From assembly GCA_028095005.1 (NCBI GenBank), contig CM051459.1, forward strand, positions 130,241,657-130,305,656: DNA of 64,000 nt, read 5' to 3'. This DNA comes from Rhynchospora pubera. Lineage: Eukaryota; Streptophyta; Magnoliopsida; Poales; Cyperaceae. This document shows positions 47,270 to 60,313 of the stretch, in pieces. The position numbers and the translations under genes were made by a program. How positions within the stretch are numbered: the stretch's first letter is position 1; every line of letters starts with the position of its first letter. The notes beneath the pieces were generated by a model. That model saw nothing but the letters and a program-made list of their open reading frames with translations. It did not search any database and was not told where the DNA came from.

Positions 47270-49850
47270 TTTAATTACGTCCAAAAAGGATGAACTATGG
47301 CTGATCTAGTAAATGAAATAAACTGATGCAACGGAATTCAGTGTCTGATGACACGTGGGCAGAAAAGTAAGTCGGGCGTAGCAGGATTTCGTGTGTGTAG
47401 TTGACATAATCGACTTTGCTATCTACAATCGTCGTGGCTTACAATGCAAAAGTCGAAGTCAAATGTTTGTCAAATTGTAAGCCTTATTTAGTAAACTATG
47501 TCCAAATTGAACAAACAACGCTTGATCTCGGCAAAAAAGCAAACTGATGCAACGAAATCCAGGATCTGATGACACGTAGACGGGACGGGAGGGTAAGTCG
47601 TGGCGTAGCACGATTTCATCTATAATGGACAAAAATGACTTTGTTATATATAATTCTCATGGCTTACAATGCAAAAGTCAAAAGTAAAAAAGGAGGCAGT
47701 ATAATATTCATAATCAATAAGAGCTTTGTTTTTTCCATATACGTTAAAGAATATACGTTAACAGTTACAAACAAAATTAAATAGGACAAAGAATATAACA
47801 AAACTATGCATTAGTTGACTTTAGTAACAAAAGACACATATATGGACATGACCACGGCTAGAATACAATAGTAATATTTAAAATAGATGCTTTAAAAAAA
47901 TAAAAGAATTACTACAGCGTTTTTTGTCTTATTTTGTATGTACTATTTGTACACGAAGTCATATGCATTGACTAATAAAAATGCAAAAAAAAAAACGAAG
48001 CATCATTAATTATACAATTTCTGTCATGTATTGTCTATATACAGATTTTTAATAAACGACCATAAGAATGACAAATCTGTGAACCAATTAGAGCGGTCCA
48101 GTCAATGATATGTGATGATAGAAAATATATCAAGCAACATAATAGACTATATTTAAGACTGCTATATTTAAGACGGGAGGGTAAGTCGTGGCGTAGCACG
48201 ATTTCATCTATAATGGACAAAAATGACTTTGTTATATATAATTCTCATGGCTTACAATGCAAAAGTCAAAAGTAAAAAAAGGAGGCAGTATAATATTCAT
48301 AATCAATAAGAGCTTTGTTTTTTCCATATACGTTAAAGAATATACGTTAACAGTTACAAACAAAATTAAATAGGACAAAGAATATAACAAAACTATGCAT
48401 TAGTTGACTTTAGTAACAAAAGACACATATATGGACATGACCACGGCTAGAATACAATAGTAATATTTAAAATAGATGCTTTAAAAAAATAAAAGAATTA
48501 CTACAGCGTTTTTTGTCTTATTTTGTATGTACTATTTGTACACGAAGTCATATGCATTGACTAATAAAAATGCAAAAAAAAAAAAAAACGAAGCAGCATT
48601 AATTATACAATTTCTGTCATGTATTGTCTATATACAGATTTTTAATAAACGACCATAAGAATGATAAATCTGTGAACCAATTAGAGCGGTCCAGTCAATG
48701 ATATGTGATGATAGAAAATATATCAAGCAACATAATAGACTATATTTAAGACTGCTATACAACATATTAGAACGAAAAATGTCGTTTGTATTACAGAAAT
48801 ATATTAAAATTATTAACGAATGACATTAGGAAGTAAAAAATAGCTTACCGTAAAAAGCTGATATGAAGAATTAATTTCTTTCTAATCAGCAATACCTGTA
48901 AAGAAAACGTAAAAAAATTTTATTAATTAAAAAATTTCAAATCAAATGAACCGTTACTATAGAAATAATTAATTGTAGTTATATTATTATATCAATTCTA
49001 TTATTTCATAAAAAACGCATCAGAGGACTATTAAGGGAAATATTTTATTTTTAATTTAAAGATTTATTTATTAGAGTTCCTGCTTGTTATTAGATAATCG
49101 ATACGTTATATTTAAGTAATAAAGAGAGGAGGGGGAGGAGGAGCAAAACAAATGCGATGAAAATACCATCAAAGCTGGTATTTATTTCTTTAATCAATAA
49201 GGTAATTGAAGCAGACGTTTAAGATGAAAAACAAAAACAGCCCCGGAGAAAAGAAAAGAATCCCAACTGTCGACCAGACTGCATAATTCAGCAGAACGGA
49301 AGAAACAGAGCGAAATAAATGGGCTAATTTGCACATAACGTCATAGCACAACGTACAACCAATCAACCCCCACCCCCCTCCCCCGCCCAAAAAAAAAAAA
49401 AATAATAATAAGGGCAAACTAACAATAACAGTTGAGAATCCAAACGCTGATCCTGAGCTTCTTGTTTGATGTCAGTTCAAGGTCGTGTTAGCACAATGCA
49501 ACACCGAAATAATGAGGTTTAGTAAACATTCCTGTGTGCGTGCACGATTTTATATTTATAAAATAATGAAACGCAGTTACGGGCAGCTATAAAAATAAAG
49601 TATAAAACATCAAACTAAATAAAAATATATGCAGAGAAAACGGTGCACATCTAACAAATTGCCGATCTAACTCTTTTAACAACGACCAAAGAAGACAAAC
49701 TATGGCTGATTTTGTTGACTAACCAAACAAATGCAATGAAATCCATAATCTAGTAACACGTGGATGGAGGAGAACGTGGCAAGCCGCTATTTCGTATATA
49801 GTTGACTTAATTGGCAAGCCCCTGTGTAAATGTTATGAAGCCATCTCCTC
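47270..49850. repeat. Low-copy diverged repeat family, three copies
   Basis: Stretches at about 47240-47440, 47460-47660 and 49630-49850 share an order of landmarks: a TTGTAA.[C/T]CT start, a TC[C/A]AAA...GA[A/T]GAAC-like block, TGATGCAACG, ATCTGATGACACGT[G/A], then a TCGTAT/CATCTATA-like tail with a TTGACTT or TGACTTTG. They are diverged. The second copy overlaps the start of the 588-bp duplication. Confidence 0.55.
47584..48759. repeat. 588-bp near-identical tandem duplication
   Basis: 47584-48171 is repeated at 48172-48759. The copies differ only in A-run lengths and one or two single bases (for example ATGACAAATC versus ATGATAAATC). There are no inverted ends and no coding frame, so this is a recent segmental tandem duplication rather than a transposon. 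Confidence 0.88.
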
Positions 49851-52800
49851 TGTGTAGAAAAAACAAAAGGAACACTCCAATATTTTTTTGTAGTCTAGTG
49901 TACATTACTTGTACACAAATTTATAGGCAACGACCAAAAGATATGTCAACGGTAAGTTGACAATCATGCAGCAACCAACAATATTTTTTCATATAATTTT
50001 TTGTGCAAACATAATATCCACTATTGAAGGAACAATAGGAATTGTAAATTGAATGAAACAGCAGCTAAATCTAGTACAATGTCTCAAAAATCTAATTCGA
50101 AATAATTGAAAAAAAAAAGAAATGCTGCTGCTTGTTACCAAGAAGTCGCTGGTATACCAAGAAGTGTCGCTGCTTGCAGCAACAACCGCATGCGCTATAT
50201 CGGCGCCACTGGTCTGGGAAGATAGAAAACGACATAACCTCTTTAGCGGCATAGCACTAAACCTGAGTAAAAATAATGCAGTGTCAACACACAACAAACT
50301 GCTAATAAAGCATAAAACAAACAGTGTAATTTAATTGTACCAGCACGTTCCTACATGTGTAGAGCAAACGATATTAACCATGGATGTGCACACAAAGGCC
50401 TTGACCAACATGTTTTTATCGTGCAATTTCGCTTAAATAGTCATGTTGCTTAAATATGCACCAGATTTAATACAAAAATTAGCAGGTATGCCCCTATATG
50501 CCTGAACTCAGACTAATGAGACACCCTTTCCAGACACTTCTTTAATTTATCTATCGTAAATAAATTGCATCTTAAACACACATTTATTCTAAATCAACAT
50601 TCCAATCTCCTACAGTAACTTTCAGTAAAATAATTTATTTTCACCTAATTTCCTTGTACTCTCTCTAATCTCTACACTAATCAATGTTACCAGTCTAACA
50701 AACAAAGATCACGACCTTTTAAAGATATCACTTCATTTTTTTTAAAGGAAAGAAAAATAATTCAGCATATAAGAAAAGAAATGAGAAGAATATACATGCC
50801 TCATTATTATCATTTGAAGACCAACATTCATCAACAGGTCCACAAAGTAAAGTTGTAATGTAGAGATTCTGTAATTTTTCAAAGAAAATATAAGATATTA
50901 GCTTAAGAATATCATCTTTAAAAAAAATTTTGTAAGCAGACTATGATTAAGTTGAATGTAATTGGACCTTAAGTTTTGTCTTTCTCACAATCATATATTA
51001 ATATCTTACTCTTTATTATTAAATGCTTCCATTACACATCCTCTATTAAAAGGTTATGACAAAAAAGACCTAAGTAATTGATACCAAATAGAAGGAAATT
51101 TGCATCCCTTGTCAGCAGATATCTCAATCGAGGTAGAAATTTTGCCCTTTATATATAATGACCTGACATTGTTAATTAGTTGTTAAAGCCTTCGCAATAT
51201 AGCCCAACTAAACATAGAATAAAATCAAACCGAAGGAAGCTCAATACCTGAATACAGAGTCCTATATAGTATTCACAATTGAGTCATGAAAAAGGTTGTA
51301 CTGCTAGAAGCTATAACCTCCATTCCGACAAGCTATACCTGACTATGTTTTTAGCCTATTGCAAGCATGATTAGTCCTCTCATTAGAACCCATGACATCC
51401 CTTCCACACTTGTGCTTTTTTTCCTATATAAAAAAAAACATATAAAAAAATTAATTTCAGAAGTTTAGACTGAAGAATACAAAAGCACACACATAGCTTA
51501 TGATAATGGGCATTGTGCTACAAATTTGCAAAATAATTAAACCTCTTGTGGTCAGACCAGTAGTTCTGATTGGTTTGTAGAAATGCATGCATGAAAACTC
51601 TCCATCAAGTTCAAAACAAAATTTCTTTGTTACTTTGTACCTATTTTGGCCTTGCCACAGCTAAATTTATAATAAACCTTATGTTCGAGACTCCAGTATA
51701 TATATTTATATAAAGAAGATACAACTAAAATACCAGTAGCTGTTGGTTGAGATTACCATGTCAGATTTGACCAAACTTCATCCTTGGCTAATAACAACTT
51801 TGATTATTAGGTTGAGACAAAGACTTAGATCAGTACCTGAGGAGGAACTCTTAAAAGTGAAGCCTTTTTTTATATAAGTTCTTATCAGGCCTCTATTTTT
51901 TTATTAAATCCAATAGCCAGAGCATGTTAGTTTTAAATTCTTCACTATATACGGCAGGTACTCTCATCTCTTGGATGCACCATCCTAATTAATATGGCCT
52001 CAGATAAGATATGCTTAATCTGTGTTAATCACTTGAAATTCCTGCAAATAGAACAAACCCAATAATAAGCACGCCCCCAAGTTGACCCAGAAAGGGTAAG
52101 AACTCTAAACAATTTATAGATTATAACATGTTAGTTAAGTCTTGGGTCATGGAGTAGAGATTTGAATTTTTTTGCATTTATCACTTATATGAAAGAAGCC
52201 AAATCACTCAACATTCCATATTATTGACATCACACGTAATATTTAATATCTGCAAATAGAATAAATGAAAGGGTTAATTCAATTAAACTAAACCCAAAAA
52301 AAAAAAACCTAAGTTAACCAAAATAGATACTAAAAACACAATGAAATAGTCATTTGATAAATATAAATACTTGCAAAGAGCTGAATATATATTATGAAAT
52401 AAAGTTGTTTTGCATAAACTAAAATTCCTGACGTAATAATATTAAATAACTATAAAAAATCCACAACAAAAATGAATTGGAAAGTATATCTAAAATATAA
52501 TCTCACAGAGGAAGTAAAACATGAAGGAAATGTAGAAATAAATTAGCATGCCACTTTTATTTTTCCAAGAGATACTGAACATAGTATGTCAACCTGCCAT
52601 TTAAAGTTTCAAAAGAAATAAATACCGTCAGTTGTTTAAATCACTTGTTGCATTTGAAAAATTAGTTTGGATGATACTACCTTCTTAAATGTAATGTAGC
52701 AACGAAATTTTAATTTCTTAAATTCATTTGGAATTTCCCTCAATTTCCTTTCTAGTGTATACAGTTAAATATCATTCAAATTTATTTTTTTTAAATAATA

Positions 52801-53400
52801 ATATAAGAATGGAACTCTACACATTTTGGTATTGTAAGATTTGCATGCATCAAAAAATATTGTTTACCTCGTGATTTAGCACGGAGGATCTTCCAAATCA
52901 ATACATGGCATTGGGCTGGAAAGCATGTCCATTTAATTTGTTGGTACCGGTCTGTAAGTGATGATCTATCTTCGAGCTTGCACTATTTTCCCATCACAGC
53001 TTCCTAAAAATGAGAGAAACTATTATCACATATAGATAATTTCAATGATCCAAATTACTTTCTGATGGTGCTATTCAAGAAATAAATAGAGATATTCATT
53101 GCACAGAGACCAATCGTACAATGTGAATAAATCACAATTTATGTTTACATTGCTTTGTTTGTTAACATTATGTTCATTTATTTTTTAAAATGCTCATATT
53201 TGTAAACATTTTGTAGAGCGATTATATAAAATATAAATGGTAATTTCAAAATCAAGTCATAAGTTCCTTTCAGAATTAAGCATCTATGGCTTGGAAAATT
53301 ATACATTTCATTCCTCAACTGTGAAAAAGCAGAGGAATTAAAATCTCGCATTTTTATATAATTAAAAGGGAAAATTAATTAACAAAATTCTACAAAGTAG
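48760..53400. other. Intergenic or decayed-gene space
   Basis: This is mostly AT-rich noncoding DNA. A splice-bounded open stretch on the minus strand at about 50149-50258 reads FSAMPLKRLCRFLSSQTSGA and ends before a GT, but I recognise no family. A stop-broken stretch at 52876-53006 is also bounded by AG and GT. They could be relics of the same minus-strand gene as the helicase-like exon at 53415. None can be called a gene. Confidence 0.35.
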
Positions 53401-53414
53401 GAAAATATACTCAC

Positions 53415-53541
53415 GTTTATTGTTATATATGTTGAATGATCTTATTAGAACAGGAATGCCAAAAGCAAGTGTTTCCCCAGCGCTTATTTTGGGATGGTGA
53501 ATCATAGGCCTTCCTTGCAATGTCGTCTCTAGCACAGTCCC
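53415..53541 (-). pseudogene. Degraded DEAD-box RNA helicase exon (mitochondrial PMH-like)
   Basis: A 127-bp stretch bounded by an AG acceptor and a GT donor encodes GTVLETTLQGRPMIHHPK, then ISAGETLAFGIPVLI. The layout matches the motif Q to motif I segment of DEAD-box helicases, closest by eye to the mitochondrial RH9/RH53 type, which has ...LQGRDMIGRA-type sequence before the Walker A. The Walker A GKT is replaced (SAGET), removing the ATP-binding lysine. A plausible first exon with a CT-rich leader lies at about 53810-54190 on the same strand, but its frames end in stops. I see no downstream helicase motif (DEAD, SAT, HRxGR), so this is a relic. Confidence 0.55.
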
Positions 53542-53804
53542 CTTATATAAGTAGAATAGAAAGAAAATATTTTCGAACAATAATCTATCCAAAAATTAAG
53601 AATTTTTATGAAGAAAGAACTGTATAAATGCAAATCCACAAACACCAAATTGGAGCCAGTTTAAAATAATTTTACGTTCTATATATTCATCGTAACATGC
53701 CAAATAAATCCTCAGTACCTTTCAAGATGATGACCAACACAAAAAATGTAAAACAAAGGTCAAAATAAAAGATCTAGTCAAAAGTAAGGACAAAATTAAT
53801 GATT

Positions 53805-54200
53805 AATCATCGTAACTGCAGGAGGGCCCGTTGTAACTGGTGGAGGTGGAGAAGGGGTTGAGGTTGGTGATTAATGATTTGGCTGGTGGAGGATGCGGGG
53901 AGAAGAGGGAAGAGGGAGCGGACCCGGGTTGGGGCCGTCGTAGGAGAAGATGGAGAGCGCCTCCTCCGATAAATCTCTCGCTAGTGCGTCCATGGCGGCG
54001 CCTTATTCCCACCGCCTCCACCGCTCATCTCTTGGTCTCTTGGAACTTGGAAGACCGTCTAGTCGCAGCCTAGGGTTTTCCGAAACCCAAGATCGGAAAC
54101 GGTTTTGATCGCCCCCGTCTGTTTCTCTTTCTTGATCAGCAGTCTGACCCTCTCTCTCCCTCGATTTAAGAAGATTGGTCTGCCGCTCAAACAAAATCTG
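53805..54200 (-). pseudogene. Possible 5' exon and leader of the helicase relic
   Basis: The segment is GC-rich compared with the surroundings, a mark of plant 5' exons. On the minus strand several ATGs open short frames (72 codons from 54021; another starting MDALARDLSEEALSIFSYDG from about 53992). Neither reaches a clear GT donor before a stop. The function is unknown and the link to the exon at 53415 is positional only. Confidence 0.25.
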
Positions 54201-55648
54201 CTGCTTGGGGAGGGAATATCACCGCTTGAGGCACCGTTCTTTTCTCTCTAAATCACACCGCAGGATTGAGACGAAAGGACAGGATAATTCGCTCGGAAAA
54301 AAAGAAAGAGCACTGTTCATAGGCGTGAATTTTGACGAAAACTGCCTACTCCACATTTATATAGGTATAATTATACACAGCTCGTCGTCGGATATTTCCA
54401 AAATAAATGAAACTATGACGCGTCTGTACTAGATAATAAGTTTCGGTTTCTCCAATCATAATATATTAAAATATTATTATTATTATTATAAATAAATTAA
54501 AGGCAGTGCAAGAATTAATATACGTAATTTTTCGAGTTTTGCTGAAAGTTGAATTGATTCTAATTGATGATAATTTAGCCTTTTTTTTTACTACTAGCTT
54601 ATACTTTTTAACGTTTTGGTATATTTTTTTTTTTAATTTTGATGGTGACAATGGTGCAACCTTTTAGTACCAATCATGATGTTAAACATTAATTTTGAAT
54701 CTGCTTTGCTATTCAAAATTATATTTTGAAATATAAGTTAAACATTAATTGTCATTTTGGCATGTACGACTCACTCTGTCACTGAAGCCTGTTGTGCTCA
54801 CGAGATCACTTGTGGTGTGGTTTGTCCTGTCACAACCTTATATTCATTTTGAAGAAAAATTTAAAACATTAATATCTTGTAAGTTGCAATTCCCCAATTT
54901 TCTCCAATCATTAGGCCTAATGGTAGCTCCAGTTCACAGGCACTGTTAAGGCAAAAAGCCAGAACGAAAGAAAAATGATTAAAATTCAAGGATTGGGATC
55001 GCTGAAGATTGAAATTAAATTAATTATTTGAAATTTTAATATTTTCTCTAAACGATTGAGAATAATTTCATTTTAGTTTTCAATTATTGTTTTGAAACAA
55101 TTTTGGTTCTAAAATAAATTTTTACTAATGTGTTTGGTCATCGCGATAAAAAAGGTTGTTAAAACTATTTTTATAATCCACGTTAAAATATGATCAAAAT
55201 ATTAGAAATAAAAATTTATTCTAAATTAAAAAGTACTTAAAAACAACACTCTTAATTAAAAAAAATAGTATCAACCGGCTAAAACTAATAAATTTATTTT
55301 AATTAAATAGGTAAAATTGGGTGTATACCCCTCTAATTTTCTCTAATTGGATATATACCCCTCTATTCTTTAAAATCAGATCTATACCCCTCTAATCATA
55401 TTGATTACGTATATATACCCTTATTAATTATTTGAACGATAATTTAAATGTTTAAAATCAAAATTTAAAGCTTATGACATAATTAACCTTTCTTTTTTTT
55501 TTTTGAAAGCTGACATAATTACTCTTTCTTAGTCCTCCAATTTATCTTCAAAAAAATTGGTAATTGGTAATTACCATCCCATATTTTTCCATCCAACCAT
55601 CCAAGTTTTTATAATTTTCGGTGCTTCTTTTTCCCACGTGATATTCAC

Positions 55649-55837
55649 ATGACCAGCGACTGGCCCAGTACTCCAACCAACACAACTCTTGATTTTTCTC
55701 CCTACTCTTTCAGACTCGCACCAAAAACAGAACCCCCTCTCTTTCTTTCTCCGACGATGCGCCGACGATCTACTCTAGCGAACGGACCGCCTCTTCCAGA
55801 CGATCTCCGTTGTCGGAGATTCAATGTAAAGGACTAG
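55649..55837 (+). other. Open frame in a GC-rich patch of the MULE-like element, unidentified
   Basis: 62 codons, Pro/Ser/Arg-rich (ends LPDDLRCRRFNVKD). It looks like plant 5' leader or first-exon DNA. It may be a captured fragment; I recognise no family. Confidence 0.2.
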
Positions 55838-56289
55838 TGTTGCTCCGAACAAGCCCTTTCCAATCTCTCCTATTGCGCCTTCATTAGGAATTTCTCTAAA
55901 ATCACAAATCTATCTCTCTCTACTCGTCAGAGTCACAAACCCTAGCCACCGCTTCATCCCTTTCTTTCTCCCTCTTTCGAATTTCAAACCCAGCCTGATA
56001 ACAGATCAGATCGAGGAGATTCAAGGTTTCGGATCCTTCACCAAGCGCATTTCAAAGGTTGTCTCATACTCTTGCTCTCGTTTTCAACCTTCCATAGTTT
56101 AAATCGACTTGTGTTGTGTGAAGAATGTTAAAAATTAAAGTGATTTTGGTTATTTTTTTGTAAAGCTCCGTGGATTTTTGGGTATAAAGATACTATATTG
56201 TGTGTTCAACAGTCGATTAAGTTTCTATTGTGTGGATTTTTGTTTGACCTATTTCTATACCGAAATCAAGAGTATATATTAGAGATTAG

Positions 56290-57000
56290 ATTTATACAAT
56301 TGTTCAGTTAGTTAATTTAAATGCTATATTACATGCATCAAGGGATTAGATTATTGTTAAAAGCTGGCACACTGTTATTCATATGTATTTCTACAAGTGT
56401 TCAGTTAGTTTTTTTTATTTATCATGTCAAATGCATGTATGGATAAGATTATAGTAATTTGACAGGTTTAGTATTGTTGTCACACTGTAATTCATGTGTA
56501 TTTATACAAATGTTCAGTTAGTTGTTTCAACTATTATATTACATGCATCTAGGAATTACTTGTGCAAATGTTTACTTCAAATTTTTCACAAAAGATGTAT
56601 TAGAAACTGCAAATGTTATCGTAAATGACATTAGGGATCATTTTATGTTCCATTATTAGAAATTATTTTATGCATAAAGTTACCTGAAAGATTATTTAGT
56701 ATTAACACTTTACATATGTATTTGTATTCATATTATGCAGGCTTGGGTTGCGCTTTGATAATTTATTTGGTGTTTATGTTAAATGGGTTGAGATTATTGC
56801 AATTGATTTCACTCTAATGTGTATTTATGCAAGTGTTCACTTTGATGATCTATTAAATATATTACATGCAACAAGGGATCATCTTATGTTCCACTGGCAG
56901 AAGCTATTTTCTGCATATATTTTACATTTGATACAAATTAAGAGATCATCCTATCTAACATTTTACATATATTTTTGAATTCATATTACGCAGGTTTGGG
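56290..57000. repeat. Degenerate tandem repeat inside the MULE-like element
   Basis: Four to five loose copies of a unit containing GTGTTCAGTTAGTT, ATATTACATGCATC and AGGGATTA or GGGATCAT, about 100-200 bp apart. Confidence 0.5.
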
Positions 57001-59148
57001 TTTCGGTTCAATCAAGTTGGTGAGACGTGTTATGTTCATTGTCCACACCACATTAGATTTTTAGCAAAATGAACCTTGGTCTTAATATTTGTATGAATTA
57101 TGATGGTTTTATCTTGTGGATTGGTTATAATTTGTATTGCTTTCGATTGTTAAAACTGATCATAATGTATTAGGGATCATATTATTGTTATTTTTTTATG
57201 GATCATATTAATGTTTTATTTTGATACTAGTTGCAGTGTTTTTTTTTTCTATAACGAAACTATCAAAATGAATATATAACGCATGTTAAATCATCCCTTG
57301 TGCTAAGAAAATGAACCATAAATTGTTGTAATGTCTTCAAATTTGTCCATTGAATGCACGAAAAAAGATGTAAAATCATTAATATGTCACTTTATAAACA
57401 CATCAAACTGAACACCTAACTCAAATTAACACATCCCTTATTTTATTTAGTTAAAAAACATGTTCAACAATTATCTCATTCCTTAAAGCATCAAACAAAA
57501 TATAAAATGCTGACGTCATCACGCGACAGATGCACGTTCAGCATGCAGATGACGTCAGCACACAGATTAGTCATCGGAGCGCAAAAAATAATGGGCCTGG
57601 CGCCAAAAGGCTCATGTCGCTGGGGATTGAAAGGTTGGATGGTCGGATGATATTATAACGGATGGTCTATACCATTTCCGAAAAAAATTACCCTTTCTTT
57701 CCGTCTTCCCTGACGATCCCTTCTTTCTCATATGCGTCTTCTATTTCTTTCTTCTCGAGCTCTCTCATGTTGATTTGGCTGGAGTTCGGCCTAGTACTTC
57801 CACTTCTCTCTCGGCCAGAAGAGAAGGCATGTAAAATCACGTAGGGTCAAGTCGTCATCTTATGCATTGGAGATGCTCTCGCTTCCCTCGTTCACTCTCT
57901 CTCTCCTCGCTTGCACATTAATTAATTTCGTTGGTGTCTACACCCAGTCGATTTTTAACTATGCATTTTCTTCAAAACCTCCAGAACACCAAGTGCTTAC
58001 TGGCTTAATTAATTTGGTTAAAGTTATCATTATCTTGTAGTAAGACTCGTGATTACAGAGTCATATTTTATAAATTTAGTTATACATATGTCTATCTCCT
58101 TTTCTAGAAGAAAGTATTCAACTTAGAAAGCTGTCTAGCTTATATAAGACGTTCTGACAATAAGAAGAATTTGATTTTTATTTAAAATTTAAGCAGCATA
58201 ATCTGAGTTGAAATTGCTTTTTTTTTTTCCATTTTGCAATATCTAAGTAGTGATATGCTGCCATTTACACATGTGAGTTGTGCTCGATAGATTGGATAAT
58301 TTTGGATATCTTTATACAATAAACAAATTATTAGGCTAATACTGATATGATATGAGGTTTTAACTATCAATTAAAAGTGATCCTTTTGTAGGTATTCCAA
58401 CAATTATTATCAGTGTGTAACATGTAATTCATCTAAATTAAACTCTCATTCAAATTTGTACCTACGGTACTGTTGATGAAAACCAAGAATTCAAATAAAA
58501 AGAAGAGAATATAACGAGAATTGAACTGTGACAGTATTTTTTTTTTGAAGTTTGACTTGCACCAAGCTGTAATAGTATATAAAAGGTTTATTATAGAGTT
58601 TGATTTTAAGTTCATGAACACAAGTTGCTAAATTATGACAAACTTTTTGTGTGTATAGACAAGATTCATGTTAGAGCATGATAATTCATATCTTTTTGAG
58701 AGTTTATGATAGGAAGGACCGAAATTTAGACAATTAATCATAGTTGGAAAGCAACATATATATGAAAAAAAATGTATTTTTCAGAAAATTATGCCGTGAA
58801 TGAAACTCCTCAATAAAATTATCAACATTTGGTATATATAATAATTAATAATATTATTTATTATATATAATATTTCTTGTTCGATATTTTAAGTACTTAG
58901 TAGTCATGTATTAAAGAAAATGTACTGACTGACTTGGTCATGAATCAAAAGTGGTGAAATCATACTGCTGCTAGAGTATTGGCAAAGAAAAAATTGACCA
59001 CATTTTTCAATTTAATGCTACAGACAAATTTAAAAAAGTAGAGGTTAACCAAACATAAACCTACTCATGTCAAAAACTAATAAAAACTCCAGTATCTCCT
59101 CGCCTCTTGCAAAATTCAAGACACCAGAAAAAAAAATACTAAAGGCTC

Positions 59149-59425
59149 CGTTTGGATTTCATTTGGCCTCCGTTTGGATAGGAGAAGAAGAAGGAAGAAG
59201 AAGGAAGAAGGAAGAAAAAAAATTATAAACAATTCAAACTCTTGACAAAGTTACACACTTTCCAATACTTCTTCCCTTCTTCCCTTCTTCCCACACTTAT
59301 CCAAACGGAGCCTTGGGAAGAAGGGAAGAAGAAATAAGTGAATAAATTTATTATAAACAATCCAAACTTTTTACAAAGTTACACACTTCCCAATATTTCT
59401 TCCCACTTCTTCCCTTCTTCTCACA
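59149..59425. mobile_element. Tourist-like MITE nested in another copy
   Basis: An inner copy (about 59166-59313) with CCTCCGTTTGGATAGG and TATCCAAACGGAGCC ends sits just inside the left TIR of an outer copy, which starts GGCTCCGTTTGGAT at 59152 and resumes after 59314. Each has its own ACAAAGTTACACACTT core (59249 and 59377). Both sit in the right arm of the 4.5-kb MULE-like element. Confidence 0.65.
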
Positions 59426-60313
59426 CTTCAGGAATTTGGACAAAAAAACGTATCCCACGAGCATTCATTCTTGGCTAGGAGAGAGAAGAAAGCGATTATT
59501 GGATCGAGTTATGCCTTTATTCATGAGGAGAGGGAATTGGAATTGGCAAGTAGACCGAGCTCAGCCAAATCAGCATGAGAGACCTCAAGAAGAACTGAGA
59601 CAGAAGTCACGCATGTGAGAAAGAAGGGATCACTGGGAAGATGGAAAGAAAGGGTAATTATGTCATGAGCTTTAAATTTTGATTTTAGACATTAAATTAT
59701 CGTTCAAATAATTAATAAGGGTATATATACGTTGTCAATATGATTAGAGGGGTATATATCTGATTTTAAAGAATAGAGGGATATATATCCAATTAGAGAA
59801 GATTAGAGGGATATACACCCAATTTTCCCTAATTAAATAATTATAATTTAATTCTTAAAAAATTTAAAGACACAAGTTTTAAACAGTTCCGAAGACTGAA
59901 CCAGATTGCAATCGTAAACCATAAACCCTATACCAATGGGCGCTGCTTTCTGCACGGTTTAAATTAGCAAAACACGCTATAATTTTACATATGACGAAAA
60001 TATCCTCATCTCTTAGAAGTGGAAGTGGAAAGTTTTTAAGATTGATTTATTGAGGAGCCTTAAAGCTTCTGGCTCAATAATAGGAGATTGGTGCAGCACT
60101 ATATACCAAAAAAAGTGTAGAAAATTGAGATAGACAGGTTCGAATTCGAATTGAATTGCTTTCACCTGAAGCGTGTCAGAGACCAGAGAAGGGTGTTTCT
60201 GTCCTTTCGTAAATTTTTAGCGTGTTTTGCTAATGTGAATTGGTCTCTGCCTCACACGCCGCTCGCTCTCCAGCCGCTCCAGCACCTGGCTTATGCATAC
60301 ATACATACATGCA

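Larger units (their letters stand above)
55309..59829. mobile_element. 4.5-kb MULE-like element, non-autonomous
   Basis: The left end (…GTAAAATTGGGTGTATACCC) and the complement of the right end (GGGAAAATTGGGTGTATATCC) are inverted repeats of about 190 bp, containing repeated TATACCCCTCTA-type units. A perfect 9-bp duplication TAATTAAAT flanks it (55300-55308 and 59830-59838). No MURA transposase frame is present. The interior has two GC-rich leader-like patches (55630-56060 and 57580-57900), a loose tandem repeat (56290-57000) and nested MITEs. Gene capture (Pack-MULE) is possible, but I could not identify a parent gene. Confidence 0.8.
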
